DNA of 64,000 nt from assembly GCA_011525845.1 (NCBI GenBank), contig WYBP01000002.1:90178-154177 (forward strand), in the 5' to 3' direction. The stretch is from Gemmatimonadaceae bacterium. GTDB taxonomy: Bacteria > Gemmatimonadota > Gemmatimonadetes > Gemmatimonadales > Gemmatimonadaceae. Made by a program: the position numbers and the translations under genes. Of the stretch, positions 52,943-63,400 are shown in pieces. Position 1 is the stretch's first letter. Every line of letters begins with the position of its first letter. The notes under the pieces are model-generated. The model saw nothing but the letters and a program-made list of their open reading frames with translations. It made no database searches and had not been told where the DNA came from.

Positions 52943-54975
52943 TGCGCCGCCCGCTGCTCGCATGCGCGCTGGGCGCGTCGGTCGCGCTAGGCGTCACGTC
53001 GCTCGGGGGGACGTCGGTCGGCGCGCAGGCGCCGACGCGCGCCGCTGCGCCCTCGGTCGACCGTCTCGCCGTCGTCGTGGCCTTCGGGCGCGTGCATCTC
53101 TACCCCAGCCGCGTCCCGAGCGAAGGCGAGGGGTGGATCTACCTGCGCGACGGCGTGCGCCTCACCCGGGATCCGATCGCGGGTGCGCAGGGGCCTGCGG
53201 AGTTCGCCGCCCTCGTGGGCTCCGACCTGCCGCTCGTCCAGCGCATCACCGGCACCGACAACTCCCTCGCGGCGTATCGACGCGTGCGGGGCGGCGGCAC
53301 CGCGGCGGGGATCACGCAGATCCTCTCCCCGCGCGCGGCGCAGGCGCTCGGCGCGCTCTACGTGGACTCGACGGCCGCACCGGGCTCGCTCCACACCTAC
53401 ACTGCCGAGCTCGTGCGCCTTTCGCGCCCCGACTCGGTGCTCAGGCGCGCCGCGGCCTCGGTGCGCGTCGCCACCATGCCGATCGCGACGCCCGCCACGC
53501 CCACCGCGCGCGTGACCGACGACGCGGTGACGGTCTCCTGGACGACCCCGCGCTATACCGGCGCGAGCGACGACATCGTGGTGGCGTACACCGTCGAGCG
53601 CGCCGACAGCACAGGGGAGTTCCGACGCGTGAGCGAGTACCCGGTGATGCGCCTCGTGGACCCCACGAGCGGTTACCGCGATGAGTCGGCGGAACCGGGT
53701 CGCCTCTACCGCTATCGCACGCGCGCGGCCGACCTGCTCGGCCGGCTCTCCGAGCCGAGCGCGAGCGCGAGCGTGCGGGCGCCCTCCACCCGCGGGCCCG
53801 TGCCACCGCCGCAGGTCGCCGCCGAGGTCACCGACGGCCGCATCCGGATCGTCTGGACGATCTCCCCGGAGCCGCGCACCACGGGCTACCACGTCGAGCG
53901 GTCGGTCGGGGGCGACTCGAGCTTCACGCGCGTCACGCGCACGCCGATCGGCGGGGACGAGCCGGAGTTCGTCGACACGCTCGTCCGCGGCCGGCAGGTC
54001 TACAGCTACCGCGTGCGCGCGGTGGATGCCGCGGGCCGCGCCGGCGCACCGTCCAACCCGACGACGACGCGCGCCCTCGACCAGCGCCCGCCCGCCACCC
54101 CAACGGATCTCGTGATCGCGCCGCTGAGCGGCCACCGGGTGCGCCTCACCTGGCGTGCCGTGCCGGACCGTGATGTGCGGGGCTATGAGATCTCGCGCGC
54201 CGAACCCGGCGACACGGTGTTCGGCGCGCTCACCGCCGTGCCGATGCGCGCGCTGTTCTACGTGGATTCGGGCTACGACGGCAACACCCTCGAGCCGGGA
54301 CGCGAGTACGCCTGGCGCGTGGTCGCCGTGGACAGCTCCGGGAACGTCTCCACGCCGGTGGAGAAGCGCTTCCGGATCGTGGACGACGAGGCACCGGACC
54401 CCGCACGCAGCGTGCTCGTGCACAACGAGCTCGGCCGGCGCGTCGACATCACCTGGACGGGCAGTCCCTCGCTCGACGTGGTGCGGTACGTGGTGGAGCG
54501 CGTCCCCGCCGCGTCCGGCACCGGTGCGGCCACCGCTCCCATCGTCGTCGGCACGGTCAGCGTGCGCGACGAATACGCGGTGCGCGATACGACCGTCGCC
54601 AAGGGACAGCTCGCGCGCTGGCGCGTGGTGGCGATCGACTCGGCGGGGAACCGCTCCGCCCCGCTCGGGGACACGCTCACCTTCCGCGACCTCACGCGGC
54701 CCCCCGCGCCGCGACGGGCCACGGCGATCCGCACGGCTGGCGTCACGACGCTCCAGTGGGAGCGCGTGGTGACCACGGACCTCCGCGGCTACGTGATCTA
54801 TCGCGCCGAGCGCACGGACGGGCCGCGCACGCGAGTGACCTCCGTGCCGGCCAACGTCACTGAGTACGTGGACCGGTCCGCGCCCGCCGGGACGCGGTGG
54901 TTCGTGCGGGCGGTGGATGCGTCGGGCAACGAGTCGGCCGAGAGTCCGGTGGCCGTCACGGCGGAGCGTCCATGA
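52942..54975 (+). CDS. Exported fibronectin type III array protein
   Basis: A 677-residue protein. The ATG shares one base with the giant gene stop (TGATG). A signal peptide ends near residue 30 (SVGAQA). Residues ~35-175 are a distinct N-terminal domain with FGRVHLYPSRVPSEGEGWIY, which I do not recognise. Then come about five FN3-like repeats to the end, each with a tryptophan in the B strand (VTVSWTTP, IRIVWTIS, VRLTWRAV, VDITWTGS) and a Y-x-Y/W-R-V-R-A-V-D phrase near its end. There is no catalytic residue pattern. It would be outside the cytoplasm, either as partner or linker of the giant protein. Confidence 0.82.
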   Translation: MRRPLLACALGASVALGVTSLGGTSVGAQAPTRAAAPSVDRLAVVVAFGRVHLYPSRVPSEGEGWIYLRDGVRLTRDPIAGAQGPAEFAALVGSDLPLVQRITGTDNSLAAYRRVRGGGTAAGITQILSPRAAQALGALYVDSTAAPGSLHTYTAELVRLSRPDSVLRRAAASVRVATMPIATPATPTARVTDDAVTVSWTTPRYTGASDDIVVAYTVERADSTGEFRRVSEYPVMRLVDPTSGYRDESAEPGRLYRYRTRAADLLGRLSEPSASASVRAPSTRGPVPPPQVAAEVTDGRIRIVWTISPEPRTTGYHVERSVGGDSSFTRVTRTPIGGDEPEFVDTLVRGRQVYSYRVRAVDAAGRAGAPSNPTTTRALDQRPPATPTDLVIAPLSGHRVRLTWRAVPDRDVRGYEISRAEPGDTVFGALTAVPMRALFYVDSGYDGNTLEPGREYAWRVVAVDSSGNVSTPVEKRFRIVDDEAPDPARSVLVHNELGRRVDITWTGSPSLDVVRYVVERVPAASGTGAATAPIVVGTVSVRDEYAVRDTTVAKGQLARWRVVAIDSAGNRSAPLGDTLTFRDLTRPPAPRRATAIRTAGVTTLQWERVVTTDLRGYVIYRAERTDGPRTRVTSVPANVTEYVDRSAPAGTRWFVRAVDASGNESAESPVAVTAERP

Positions 54976-55709
54976 CGCGGCGTGCCCGGTCGTTCCTGCT
55001 CATCGTGACGCTGCTCGGTGCGGCGCCTGCCGCCGCACAGGGGGCCGGTCGCACCGCGGGCGTGGACAGCGTGGTCGCACCCACCGTGCGCGCGCTGCGC
55101 GGCGAGCTCTCGCGCCTGCTGCGCGCGGAGCGGGAGCTGATGCCGACCTCCGGCGAGAGCACGCTGCGGCCGGCGGACGACCTCGTGCTCGAGCGCCGCG
55201 ATGACGCGCGCGCGCGCGTGATCGCCGCGCTCGACACGCTGCTCGCTGCCGGGGAACCCGGCCGGCGCGCGATCCGCACACTCGCCGGGGAGTGGCCGGG
55301 CGCCGACCTCGTGCGCCGCGCCGAGGTGCGCGCGGCGTTCCGCGCGGGCGACGCGGCGGACGCGCTCCGCACCATCGAGGGACTCGCCGTCGCCGCGCCC
55401 CGCGACACGCAGCTCCTGCGCTGGCGCGCCCAGGCGCTCGGGGGCGTCGGACGCTCCGCGGAGGCGTTGCGCGCATTGCAGGCCCGGTTCGAGCTCGCCC
55501 CCGAGGACGAGGCGAGCTGGCGAGCCGTCCTCGCCGCGCACGAGGCCGCCGGGTCGCTGCCGCAGTTGCGTGCGAGCCTTGGGCGGCTGCGGCTGCTCTA
55601 CCCGGACAGCCGGGCCGTCCGCGAGCACGAGATCGAGATCCTGCACCGGCTCGGCCGCCTCGACGAGGCGGCACGCCTCACCGCGGACTCCACCTGGAGG
55701 CGGCCATGA
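54972..55709 (+). CDS. Exported TPR-like helical protein
   Basis: A 245-residue protein whose ATG overlaps the previous stop by four bases (ATGA). A signal peptide (RRARSFLLIVTLLGAAPAAA) is followed by charged helices. Residues ~120-235 look like two to three TPR units (ALRALQARFELAPEDEASWR, RLRLLYPDSRAVREHEIEIL). It overlaps the next gene by four bases, with a GGAGG site inside. A periplasmic adaptor role is inferred from fold and context only. Confidence 0.72.
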   Translation: MTRRARSFLLIVTLLGAAPAAAQGAGRTAGVDSVVAPTVRALRGELSRLLRAERELMPTSGESTLRPADDLVLERRDDARARVIAALDTLLAAGEPGRRAIRTLAGEWPGADLVRRAEVRAAFRAGDAADALRTIEGLAVAAPRDTQLLRWRAQALGGVGRSAEALRALQARFELAPEDEASWRAVLAAHEAAGSLPQLRASLGRLRLLYPDSRAVREHEIEILHRLGRLDEAARLTADSTWRRP

Positions 55710-57442
55710 GCGCACGTCGCGTGATGTCCGTTGCACGGCCCGTCCGGCAAGCGGCGGTGCTGGCCGCGGTGATCGTCGCCGCGATCTCGTCGGGCGCGGC
55801 GCCCGCGCGCGCGCAGGTCGCGGTCGGTGGCACGTCCCCCGACACCGCCGGCAGCAGCATGTCCTGGCTCACCCGCCGCTTCAGCGGCCAGGCGCAGCTC
55901 TTCTCGGAGGTGTACGGCATTTCCGGGATGGAACGCCGCCGCCCTGGGAGCACCTGGCGCGTGATCGCGTCGCCGCGCCTCGGCCTCATCGGCGGCACGG
56001 AGGTCGGGATGGACCTCCTCCTCTCGTCCGAGGGGAACGACGCGCGGCAGAGCATCAACCAGGTGGCGATCGAGCCGTCGTGGGGCTGGGGCCAGCTGCA
56101 CCTCGGCGACTTCAGCAAGGACTACTCGCCGTACACGATGCAGGGCCTCCGCATCCGCGGTGGCGGCCTCGACATCGACCGATGGGGGGTGCGCGCCTCG
56201 CTGCAGGGAGGGCGGAGCGCCGCGCTCATCCCGAGCACCGTCGACGGTCCGAGCTACCGGCGCAACATCATCGCGGCCTCCTTCGGCATGGGGCGCGTGG
56301 GAGAGCGCGCGTTCGACCTGCGGCTCCTCCGCGCGCAGGACGATCTGGTCCCCGACGAGACGCCGGTGTTCGACACGCTCGGCGTCGATACCCTCCCCGC
56401 CGACCTCCGTCCGCAGCAGCGCAATCGTCCGCAGGAGAACGTGGTCGCAGCGCTCGGCGGTTCGCTCCGGCTCTTCGACCGCCGGCTCGCGCTCAAGGGC
56501 GAGCTCGCGGGCGCGCTGCTCACGCGCGACCTGACCAGTCCCGAGATCGTGCCCGACAGCGCCGGCGCGCCGGTGGGCGGACTGACGTCGCTGCGCACCT
56601 CGAGCTCGGGCGACGCCGCCTGGAACCTCGACGCCGCCTGGCAGGGCCGGAGCTTCGGGGTGCGGGGGGGCTACGAGAGCGTCGGGGCCGGCTTCACTTC
56701 GCTCGGGCTCGCGTATCTCGTCAATGACCGCCGCAGTTGGAACGCGGGCGGGGACGTGCGCCTCCTGCGTGGCGCGCTCGCGCTCCAGGGGCGTTACCAG
56801 CAGCAGCAGAACAACCTGCAGGCGCAGCGGGTCGCGACCACCACGCGCGACGTGATGACCGGCACGGTGGTGATGCGTCTCCCGGCGAACCTGACGGCCA
56901 CCGTCGTCGGGCTCCTCTCGACCGCGGGGAACGACGAGGCGAACGATACGCTCCGCGTGGACAACCAGACCTCCACGGTGAACGCCTCGCTCTCGCGGCC
57001 CTGGAAGCTCGCGGGCCGCAACGCCTCTGCGACCGTCGCCTATGCCGTGCAATCGACGGAGGACCTGAACCCCGTCCGCCTCACGCCGAAGGTCTCGGTG
57101 CAGACCGCGAACCTCGCGCTCTCGCTCCCGGTCTCGAAGTGGCTCACCGCCGCCCCTGCGGTCTCGGCCGTGCTGCCGAGCGAGGGGACGCAGGGGGAGA
57201 ATGTGCTGGGGAGCCTTCGACTGAGCGCCCAGGGGCTCAAGGCGATCACCGCGAGCGGCCAGTTCACGCAGACCTTCGTCTCCGCGCGCGCGGTGACGAC
57301 CGCGATGGCGCAGTTCGGGTGGACCCTGCCCGGCGACCTCGCGTTCAGCCTGCAGGCGCGCTGGATGAAGTTCGGCGCGCAGGGCGTCCGCCCGGCATTC
57401 AGCGAGCGCTTCCTCACCACCACGCTGGGGCGGAGCTTCTGA
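55706..57442 (+). CDS. Probable outer-membrane beta-barrel protein
   Basis: A 578-residue protein from the ATG at 55706, preceded by GGAGG; the longer frame from 55292 is rejected since it overlaps the TPR gene. A signal peptide ends near APARAQ. The body has many short alternating strands with Gly and aromatic residues and ends in RSF; a final Phe is the usual signal for beta-barrel assembly by BAM. The LHLGDFSKDYSPYTMQGLRI and RGGGLDIDRWGVRASLQGG passages look like those in secreted FCB-group proteins. It could anchor or export the giant protein. Pore size and barrel strand number were not computed. Confidence 0.7.
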   Translation: MSARRVMSVARPVRQAAVLAAVIVAAISSGAAPARAQVAVGGTSPDTAGSSMSWLTRRFSGQAQLFSEVYGISGMERRRPGSTWRVIASPRLGLIGGTEVGMDLLLSSEGNDARQSINQVAIEPSWGWGQLHLGDFSKDYSPYTMQGLRIRGGGLDIDRWGVRASLQGGRSAALIPSTVDGPSYRRNIIAASFGMGRVGERAFDLRLLRAQDDLVPDETPVFDTLGVDTLPADLRPQQRNRPQENVVAALGGSLRLFDRRLALKGELAGALLTRDLTSPEIVPDSAGAPVGGLTSLRTSSSGDAAWNLDAAWQGRSFGVRGGYESVGAGFTSLGLAYLVNDRRSWNAGGDVRLLRGALALQGRYQQQQNNLQAQRVATTTRDVMTGTVVMRLPANLTATVVGLLSTAGNDEANDTLRVDNQTSTVNASLSRPWKLAGRNASATVAYAVQSTEDLNPVRLTPKVSVQTANLALSLPVSKWLTAAPAVSAVLPSEGTQGENVLGSLRLSAQGLKAITASGQFTQTFVSARAVTTAMAQFGWTLPGDLAFSLQARWMKFGAQGVRPAFSERFLTTTLGRSF

Positions 57443-60400
57443 TGTCCGCCCGGCGCCGCAGCCCGGCCTGGCGCACGCGCGTCGGCTCCCTCGTCTTCGT
57501 GGCGGGGCTGCTGGCGTGCAACGGGATCATCACGGGACCGGACGCGGGGAGCGAGGCGCGGCCGCGCAGCATGCGCGTCGCCCCCGCGCAGCTCGTGCTC
57601 TCGCTCGGGACGACGGGGCAGGTCACCGCCTCGCTCTTCACCGCGGCGGGGAGTGCCGCCGAGCCCGAGCTCGGCGTGCCGCTCACCTACACCTCGCTCG
57701 ACCCCGCGATCGCGACGGTGGACGCCGCCGGGCTCGTGACCGCGGTCGGCGGCGGCAACACCATGGTGCGCGCCGCGTACGGCGCGCTCTCGCTCGGGGT
57801 GCCGGTCACCGTGAACGCGGTCGCGCCGCGGGTCGAGGTCGTCTCAGGCGATGCACAGACCGGCCAGCAGGGGGCCGCACTCGCGTCTCCGATCGTGGTG
57901 CGCGTGATCGGCGGCACTGGCGCGCCCGTTCAGGGTGTGACAGTGGACTTCGCCGTGCAGTCCGGCGGCGGCCTGCTCTCCGCCGCGACCGCGACCACGG
58001 ATGCGGCAGGGCAGGCGAGCGTCTCCTGGACTCTCGGCGCCCCGCTGGGCACGCAGATCGCCGCCGCCTCCGCCACCGGGTACGCGACCGCGCTCGTGAA
58101 CGCGACGGCGGTCCCGTCGACGCAGGTCGCGCGCGTCGCCGTGACGCCGCAGGTCGCGACGCTCACCGCGCCCGGCCAGACGGTGCAGCTCTCGGCCGAG
58201 GCGTTCAACCCGTTCAACGGTTCGATCCCCGGCGCGACGTTCACGTGGGCGAGTCTCGATCCGTCGTTCGCGACCGTGAACGGCACCGGCCTCGTCACCG
58301 CGGTCGCCCCCGGTGCGGCGCGGATCACCGCGTCGGTCGGCGCGATCTCCGACGGCGCGACGATCACGGTGTCGCCGCCTCCCGCAACGCCGAAGCTCCA
58401 GCTCGGCGCCGACCGCGCGCATCCGGCGGGGCTGCAGGCTGCGCGCTCGGTGGCACTCCCCGCCGCCGTCGCGTCGGCCGTGGGGGTCACGATCCGCTCC
58501 CTGGATGCCGCGCGACTGCTCGTCGTGGCGAACGGCGTCGGCATCGGCGGGAGCTCGATGTTCACCTACGTCGCCGCCGGGAGCACGACGGTCGACTACT
58601 GGGTCCACGGCGTCGAGGGGACGGCCGGCACCACGGCCACGATCGTGGCGGAGGCCACCGGGTACGAGCCGGACACGATGGTCGTGACGCTCGCGCGGCC
58701 GGGGTTCAGCCTCTCGCGCACCAGCGCGGGTGACGTGCCGGCGACGGGCGGGGTGGATCCCGTGATGGTGCTGACGGTCGGCGAGGTGGTCGGCGGCGCC
58801 GTGGTGCCGATGCCCGTGCGCCTCGGCGGCGCGGTGCCCACGTTCACGCTCACGAGCGACGCGCCGGGCGTCGCGCAGCTGCGCCACGTCGCATCCGCGC
58901 AGACGATCGGCGCCGACCAGGGCCCCGCGGCGCAGGTGACGTTCGGCGTCGCGACGGGACAGTCGGCCAGCGCGGATGGCCAGACGGCCGGCGTGCCGGC
59001 GAGCGTACAGCTCACGCGCATGGGATCGGCTGGGGCGGTCCAGGTGACTGCCGCCGGGCCGGGCGAGTACGACGTGATCGCCGGCGCGGTGCAGTTCCAG
59101 GTCGTCGCAGGGCCGACGCCCGTGATCGCGGCATCTCCCTCGACGCTCTCGTTCAGCGCGGTCAGCGGAGGCGCCTCGCCTGCCGCGCAGAACGTGAGTG
59201 TCACGAACGGCGGGACCGGCACCCTCTCCGGACTCTCGACCGGCGTCTCGTACGGCGCGGGCGCCTCTGGCTGGCTCACCGCGTCGCTCTCCGCGACCAC
59301 CGCGCCCGCCACGCTGCAGGTCACCCCGGTGCTCGGCTCGCTCACCGCGGGCACCTACGGCGCCACCATCACGATCTCCTCCTCGGTGAGCGGCGTCGCG
59401 CCGCTCACCGTCGGCGTCACCTTCGTCGTGGCGCCCCCGCCGGTGCCCGGACGGCTCTCGCTCGGCGCCGACATCGCGCATCCCGCCGGGCTGCAGGACG
59501 AGCGCACGCTCGTGCTCCTCGATGCCGCGCCGGGCGCGATGGCCGTCACGCTCCGCACGCTCGATCCCTCGGTCATCCTGCTCGCGCCCGACTCCGCGAC
59601 GGTCGGCCAGGGATCGCTCGCGGTGGGCGTCGCGGCCGGGGCGACCAGCGTCCGCTTCTGGCTGCAGGGCCTCGAGGGCACGGTCGGCAGCGAGGTCACC
59701 CTCATCGCGGAAGCGACCGGGTATGACCCGGACACGATCGTCGTGACGATCGCGCAGCCGGCGGCGCGGCTCACCCTGGTGGGACCGAACACCCTGCCCG
59801 CCAGCGGCGGCGCCGACCCGGTGCTGCAGGTGGCGGTGGGTGCGAACGAGGCTGGCGGGTTCCGTCCGATGGCCGTGCGCGCGGGTGGCGTGGCACCGGA
59901 GTTCGACGTCTTCGCGAACGATCAGGCGCGGGCGACGCTCACCTTCCGCGCGACGGCCGCCACGATCGGCGCTGACCAGCTGGCGCAGGTCTGCGTGTTC
60001 TTCCAGCTCCGCGCCGGATTCCGCGCCACCACGCTCCCGGACGCCACGCTCGGCGTGCCCGCGAGCCTGAGTGTCATCCGCACCGGCGTCGCGGGGACCG
60101 CGTCGTTCTCGCTGGTGAGTGTTGGCGACGTGTACCAGCTCGTGGGTGGCAGCCTGACGCTCACCCTGACGCCGGTCGCGACGCCGAAGCTCGCGCTCGG
60201 GGCGGACCGCACGCATCCCGCCGGCCTGCAGGCGGAGCGGACGCTCGACCTGCCCGCGGCGGTGCCGTCCGCGCTGAGCGTCACCTTGCGCTCGCTCGAT
60301 CCCTCGGCGGTGCTCGTCAGCACGCGCGGCGACGTGGTCGGCACGGCGCAGGCGACGGGGCAGGTGGACGCGGGCGCGAGCGCGATCTCGTACTGGCTGC

Positions 60401-63400
60401 ACGGCGTGGAGGGCGCGAGCCTCGAGCAGGCGCTGGTGGTCGCCGAAGCGGCCGGGTACGAGCCCGACACGATGCTCGTGAGCGTGGTGCGCCCGAGCTT
60501 CGGCCTCGAACGGACGGGACCGGCGAGCGTCCCGGCCTCTGGCGGCGCCGACCCGGCGATGGTGCTCTTCGTGGGCCTGGACGACGGCAACGAGAGTGTC
60601 GAGCAGATGGCCGTGCGCGTCGGCGGCACCGCCCCGACCTTCTCGCTCACGAGCGACACGCCGTCGCTGGCGCTCGTGCGGTTCGACGCCGGCGCCGCGA
60701 CGATCGGCGCCAGCCAGGGTCCCGCCGCGCAGGTGACCTTCTCGCTCGCCCCGGGCCGGAGCCAGACGTCGGACGGGTTCTCGACGCCAGAGCCAGCGAA
60801 CCTCTTCCTGGTGCGGAGCGGCACGGCGGGGACGCTGGTGGTGAGCGCGCTGGGTCCGAGCGAGTACGATCCCGCGCCGCCGAGCGTGCTCTACACGCTC
60901 ACCGCGCCGGCGGTGCCCGCGATCGGCGTCTCGCCCAGCGCCGTCGGGTTCACGGTCGTGGCGGGCGCGTCGCCCGCGCCGCAGCAGCTCAGCGTCTCGA
61001 ACACCGGCGGGGGGACCCTCTCCGGACTCACCGCCGACGTCGCGTATGGTGCCGGTGCGAGCGATTGGATCGCGCTCACGCTCGGGGGCACCACCGCGCC
61101 CGCGTCCCTCACGCTCGCGCCGGCCACGTCGACCCTCCCCGCGGGCACCTACGAGGCGACCGTCACCGTGAGCTCGTCGATCGCCGGTGTCGCGCCGGTG
61201 GACGTGCCGGTGACGCTGACGATCACCGCACCGGTGCTGCCGAAGCTCTCCCTCGGCCCGGACCTCACGCATCCCGCCGGCCTGCAGCGGCGCCTCGACG
61301 GCGCGTTCCCCGCAGCGATCGCGGCGGACACGTTCGTCACCCTCCTGACGTTGGATGCCTCGGTGGTGCTCCTCGCCCTCGACAATGAGACGATCGGTCG
61401 GGACACGATCGTCTCCGATGCGCTCGCCGGGGCGGCCACCTTCCGCTGGTGGCTGCAGGGGGTGGAGGGCGCGGTCGGCAGCACCATGGTCGTCGCGAGC
61501 GCGCCCGGCTACGAGCCCGACACGATCGAGGTCACGCTCACGCGGCCGCGCTTCGCGCTCACACGGGTCGGGCCGGCGAGCGTGCCGGCCGTGGGCGGTG
61601 CCGATCCGGCGCTCGTGCTCTCGGTGGGTGCGGAACCGACGCCGGGTACCTTCGTGCCGATGGAAGTGAGCCGTTCCGCCGGCGGCGCCGCGTTCACCAT
61701 CACGTCGGGAAGTCCCGCCGTGGCGGGAGTGAGCTTCTTCAGCTCCGCGTACACGGTGGAGCCCGACCAGGGGCCCGCCGACGCGATCACCTTCACGCTC
61801 CGCTACGGCCGCGACTCCACTTTCTATCGCGACCCCGCGAACGGCGACTTCTCCACCCTGCGTCTCGCGCGCAGCGGGACGACGGGCGCGGTCACGCTCA
61901 CGGCGACCGGACCCGCCGGCTACGATGCCTTCCAGCCCACCGCGACGTTCACGCTCGCGGCGGCCGCGGCGACCGAGATCCTCAAGGTCTCCGGCGACGG
62001 GCAGTCGGGGGAGGTGCGCTCGACGCTCCCCGTGCCACATGTCGTCCGGATCGTCGACGGGAACGGGAACGGCGTCGCCGGTGCCGCGCTCACCTGGCGC
62101 GTCCTCTGGGGCGGCGGCGAGCGCGAGGTGGTGAACGCGGTCACCGATGCCTCCGGCTTCGCGAGCTACACCCTCACGCTCCCGCGCCTCGCATTCGACG
62201 TGACCGTCGAGGCGATCGCCACGGGACTCACCGGTTCGCCCCAGAGCTTCCTGACGACGGTCTTCCCGTCGCCGCCGGCGCAGCTCGCCTTCACGTTGAA
62301 CACCGGGGGCGGCGCGCTCGGCAGGCCGATCACGCCGGGGTGGACCGTTGTCGCGCGCGACACGATCGGGAACCTCACGCCGAGCTTCACCGGACCCATC
62401 GAGGTCGCCCTCACCAACGGCCCGCCGGCTGCCGTGCTCGGTGGCACCACCACGCGCAACGCGGTCTCGGGCTCCGCCACCTTCGGGGACCTCACGGTCG
62501 ACACCGAGAACGCGAGTTGGGTGCTGGTCGCTTCCGCGCCGGGGATGACGAGTGCGGCGAGCGCGGCCTTCTCCGTGACCGCGCCGTCGATCGCACTGGC
62601 GTTGGTCAACACGCCCATCGTCGGCGTGAACGGCACGGCGACCGTGCGCGCGACGCTCGCGCAGCCCGCGCTCGCCGGCGGCGTGAACGTCACGCTCGTG
62701 AGCGGCGACGTGAACCGCGCCACCGTGAACGCCCCCGCGACCGTCTTCGTCGCGGCGGGCGCCTCGACGGCGGACTTCACCGTGACGGGGATCTCGACCG
62801 GCGGCGTGACGCTCACCGCGACCGCCGCCGGGTACGCGAACGGGACGCTCGACGTCACGGTGAGCACGAACACGATCTCGGTGCCGCTGCAGCTCAACGT
62901 GCCGTACACGCGCACCGCCTCGCTCCCGATCACGCTCACGCAGGCGGCGCCCGCGGGGGGCGTCACGATCACCGTCTCCTCGCAGGACCCCTCGATCGTC
63001 GGGGTGCAGACGCCGAACGTCTTCATCGCCGCCGGCGGCTTCAGCGGCAACGCGCAGCTCGAGGGGCTGCAGCTGGGCCAGGTGGCCGTGACGGCGACGG
63101 GTCCCAACCTCGCGACCGGCACCTCGTCGGTGCGGGTCACCGCCGCGCTCGACATCCTCGAGGACAACATCTCGATTAACGCGGGCTTCAGCACCGCGAC
63201 GATCACCACCCGGCTCCTGAGCGGCGGCACCGTGTTTCCGGCGCCGGCGGGCGGTATCCCCTTGACGTTCACCTCGCGGAACGCGGCCTGCCTCGCGGCG
63301 CCCGCGCCGATCAGCGTGCCCGCGGGGCTGAACAGCGTCGCGACGCAGGCCGCCTATGGCGGCTCGGCCGTGACGCCATGCACGACCTACCTGATCGTGT

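Noticed and set aside
43910..52963. Long open frame of about 3,000 codons on the minus strand opposite the giant gene
   Set aside because: It is a GC-rich shadow: composition is Arg/His/Asp-rich without domains, while the plus-strand frame has a signal peptide, repeats and proper gene junctions.
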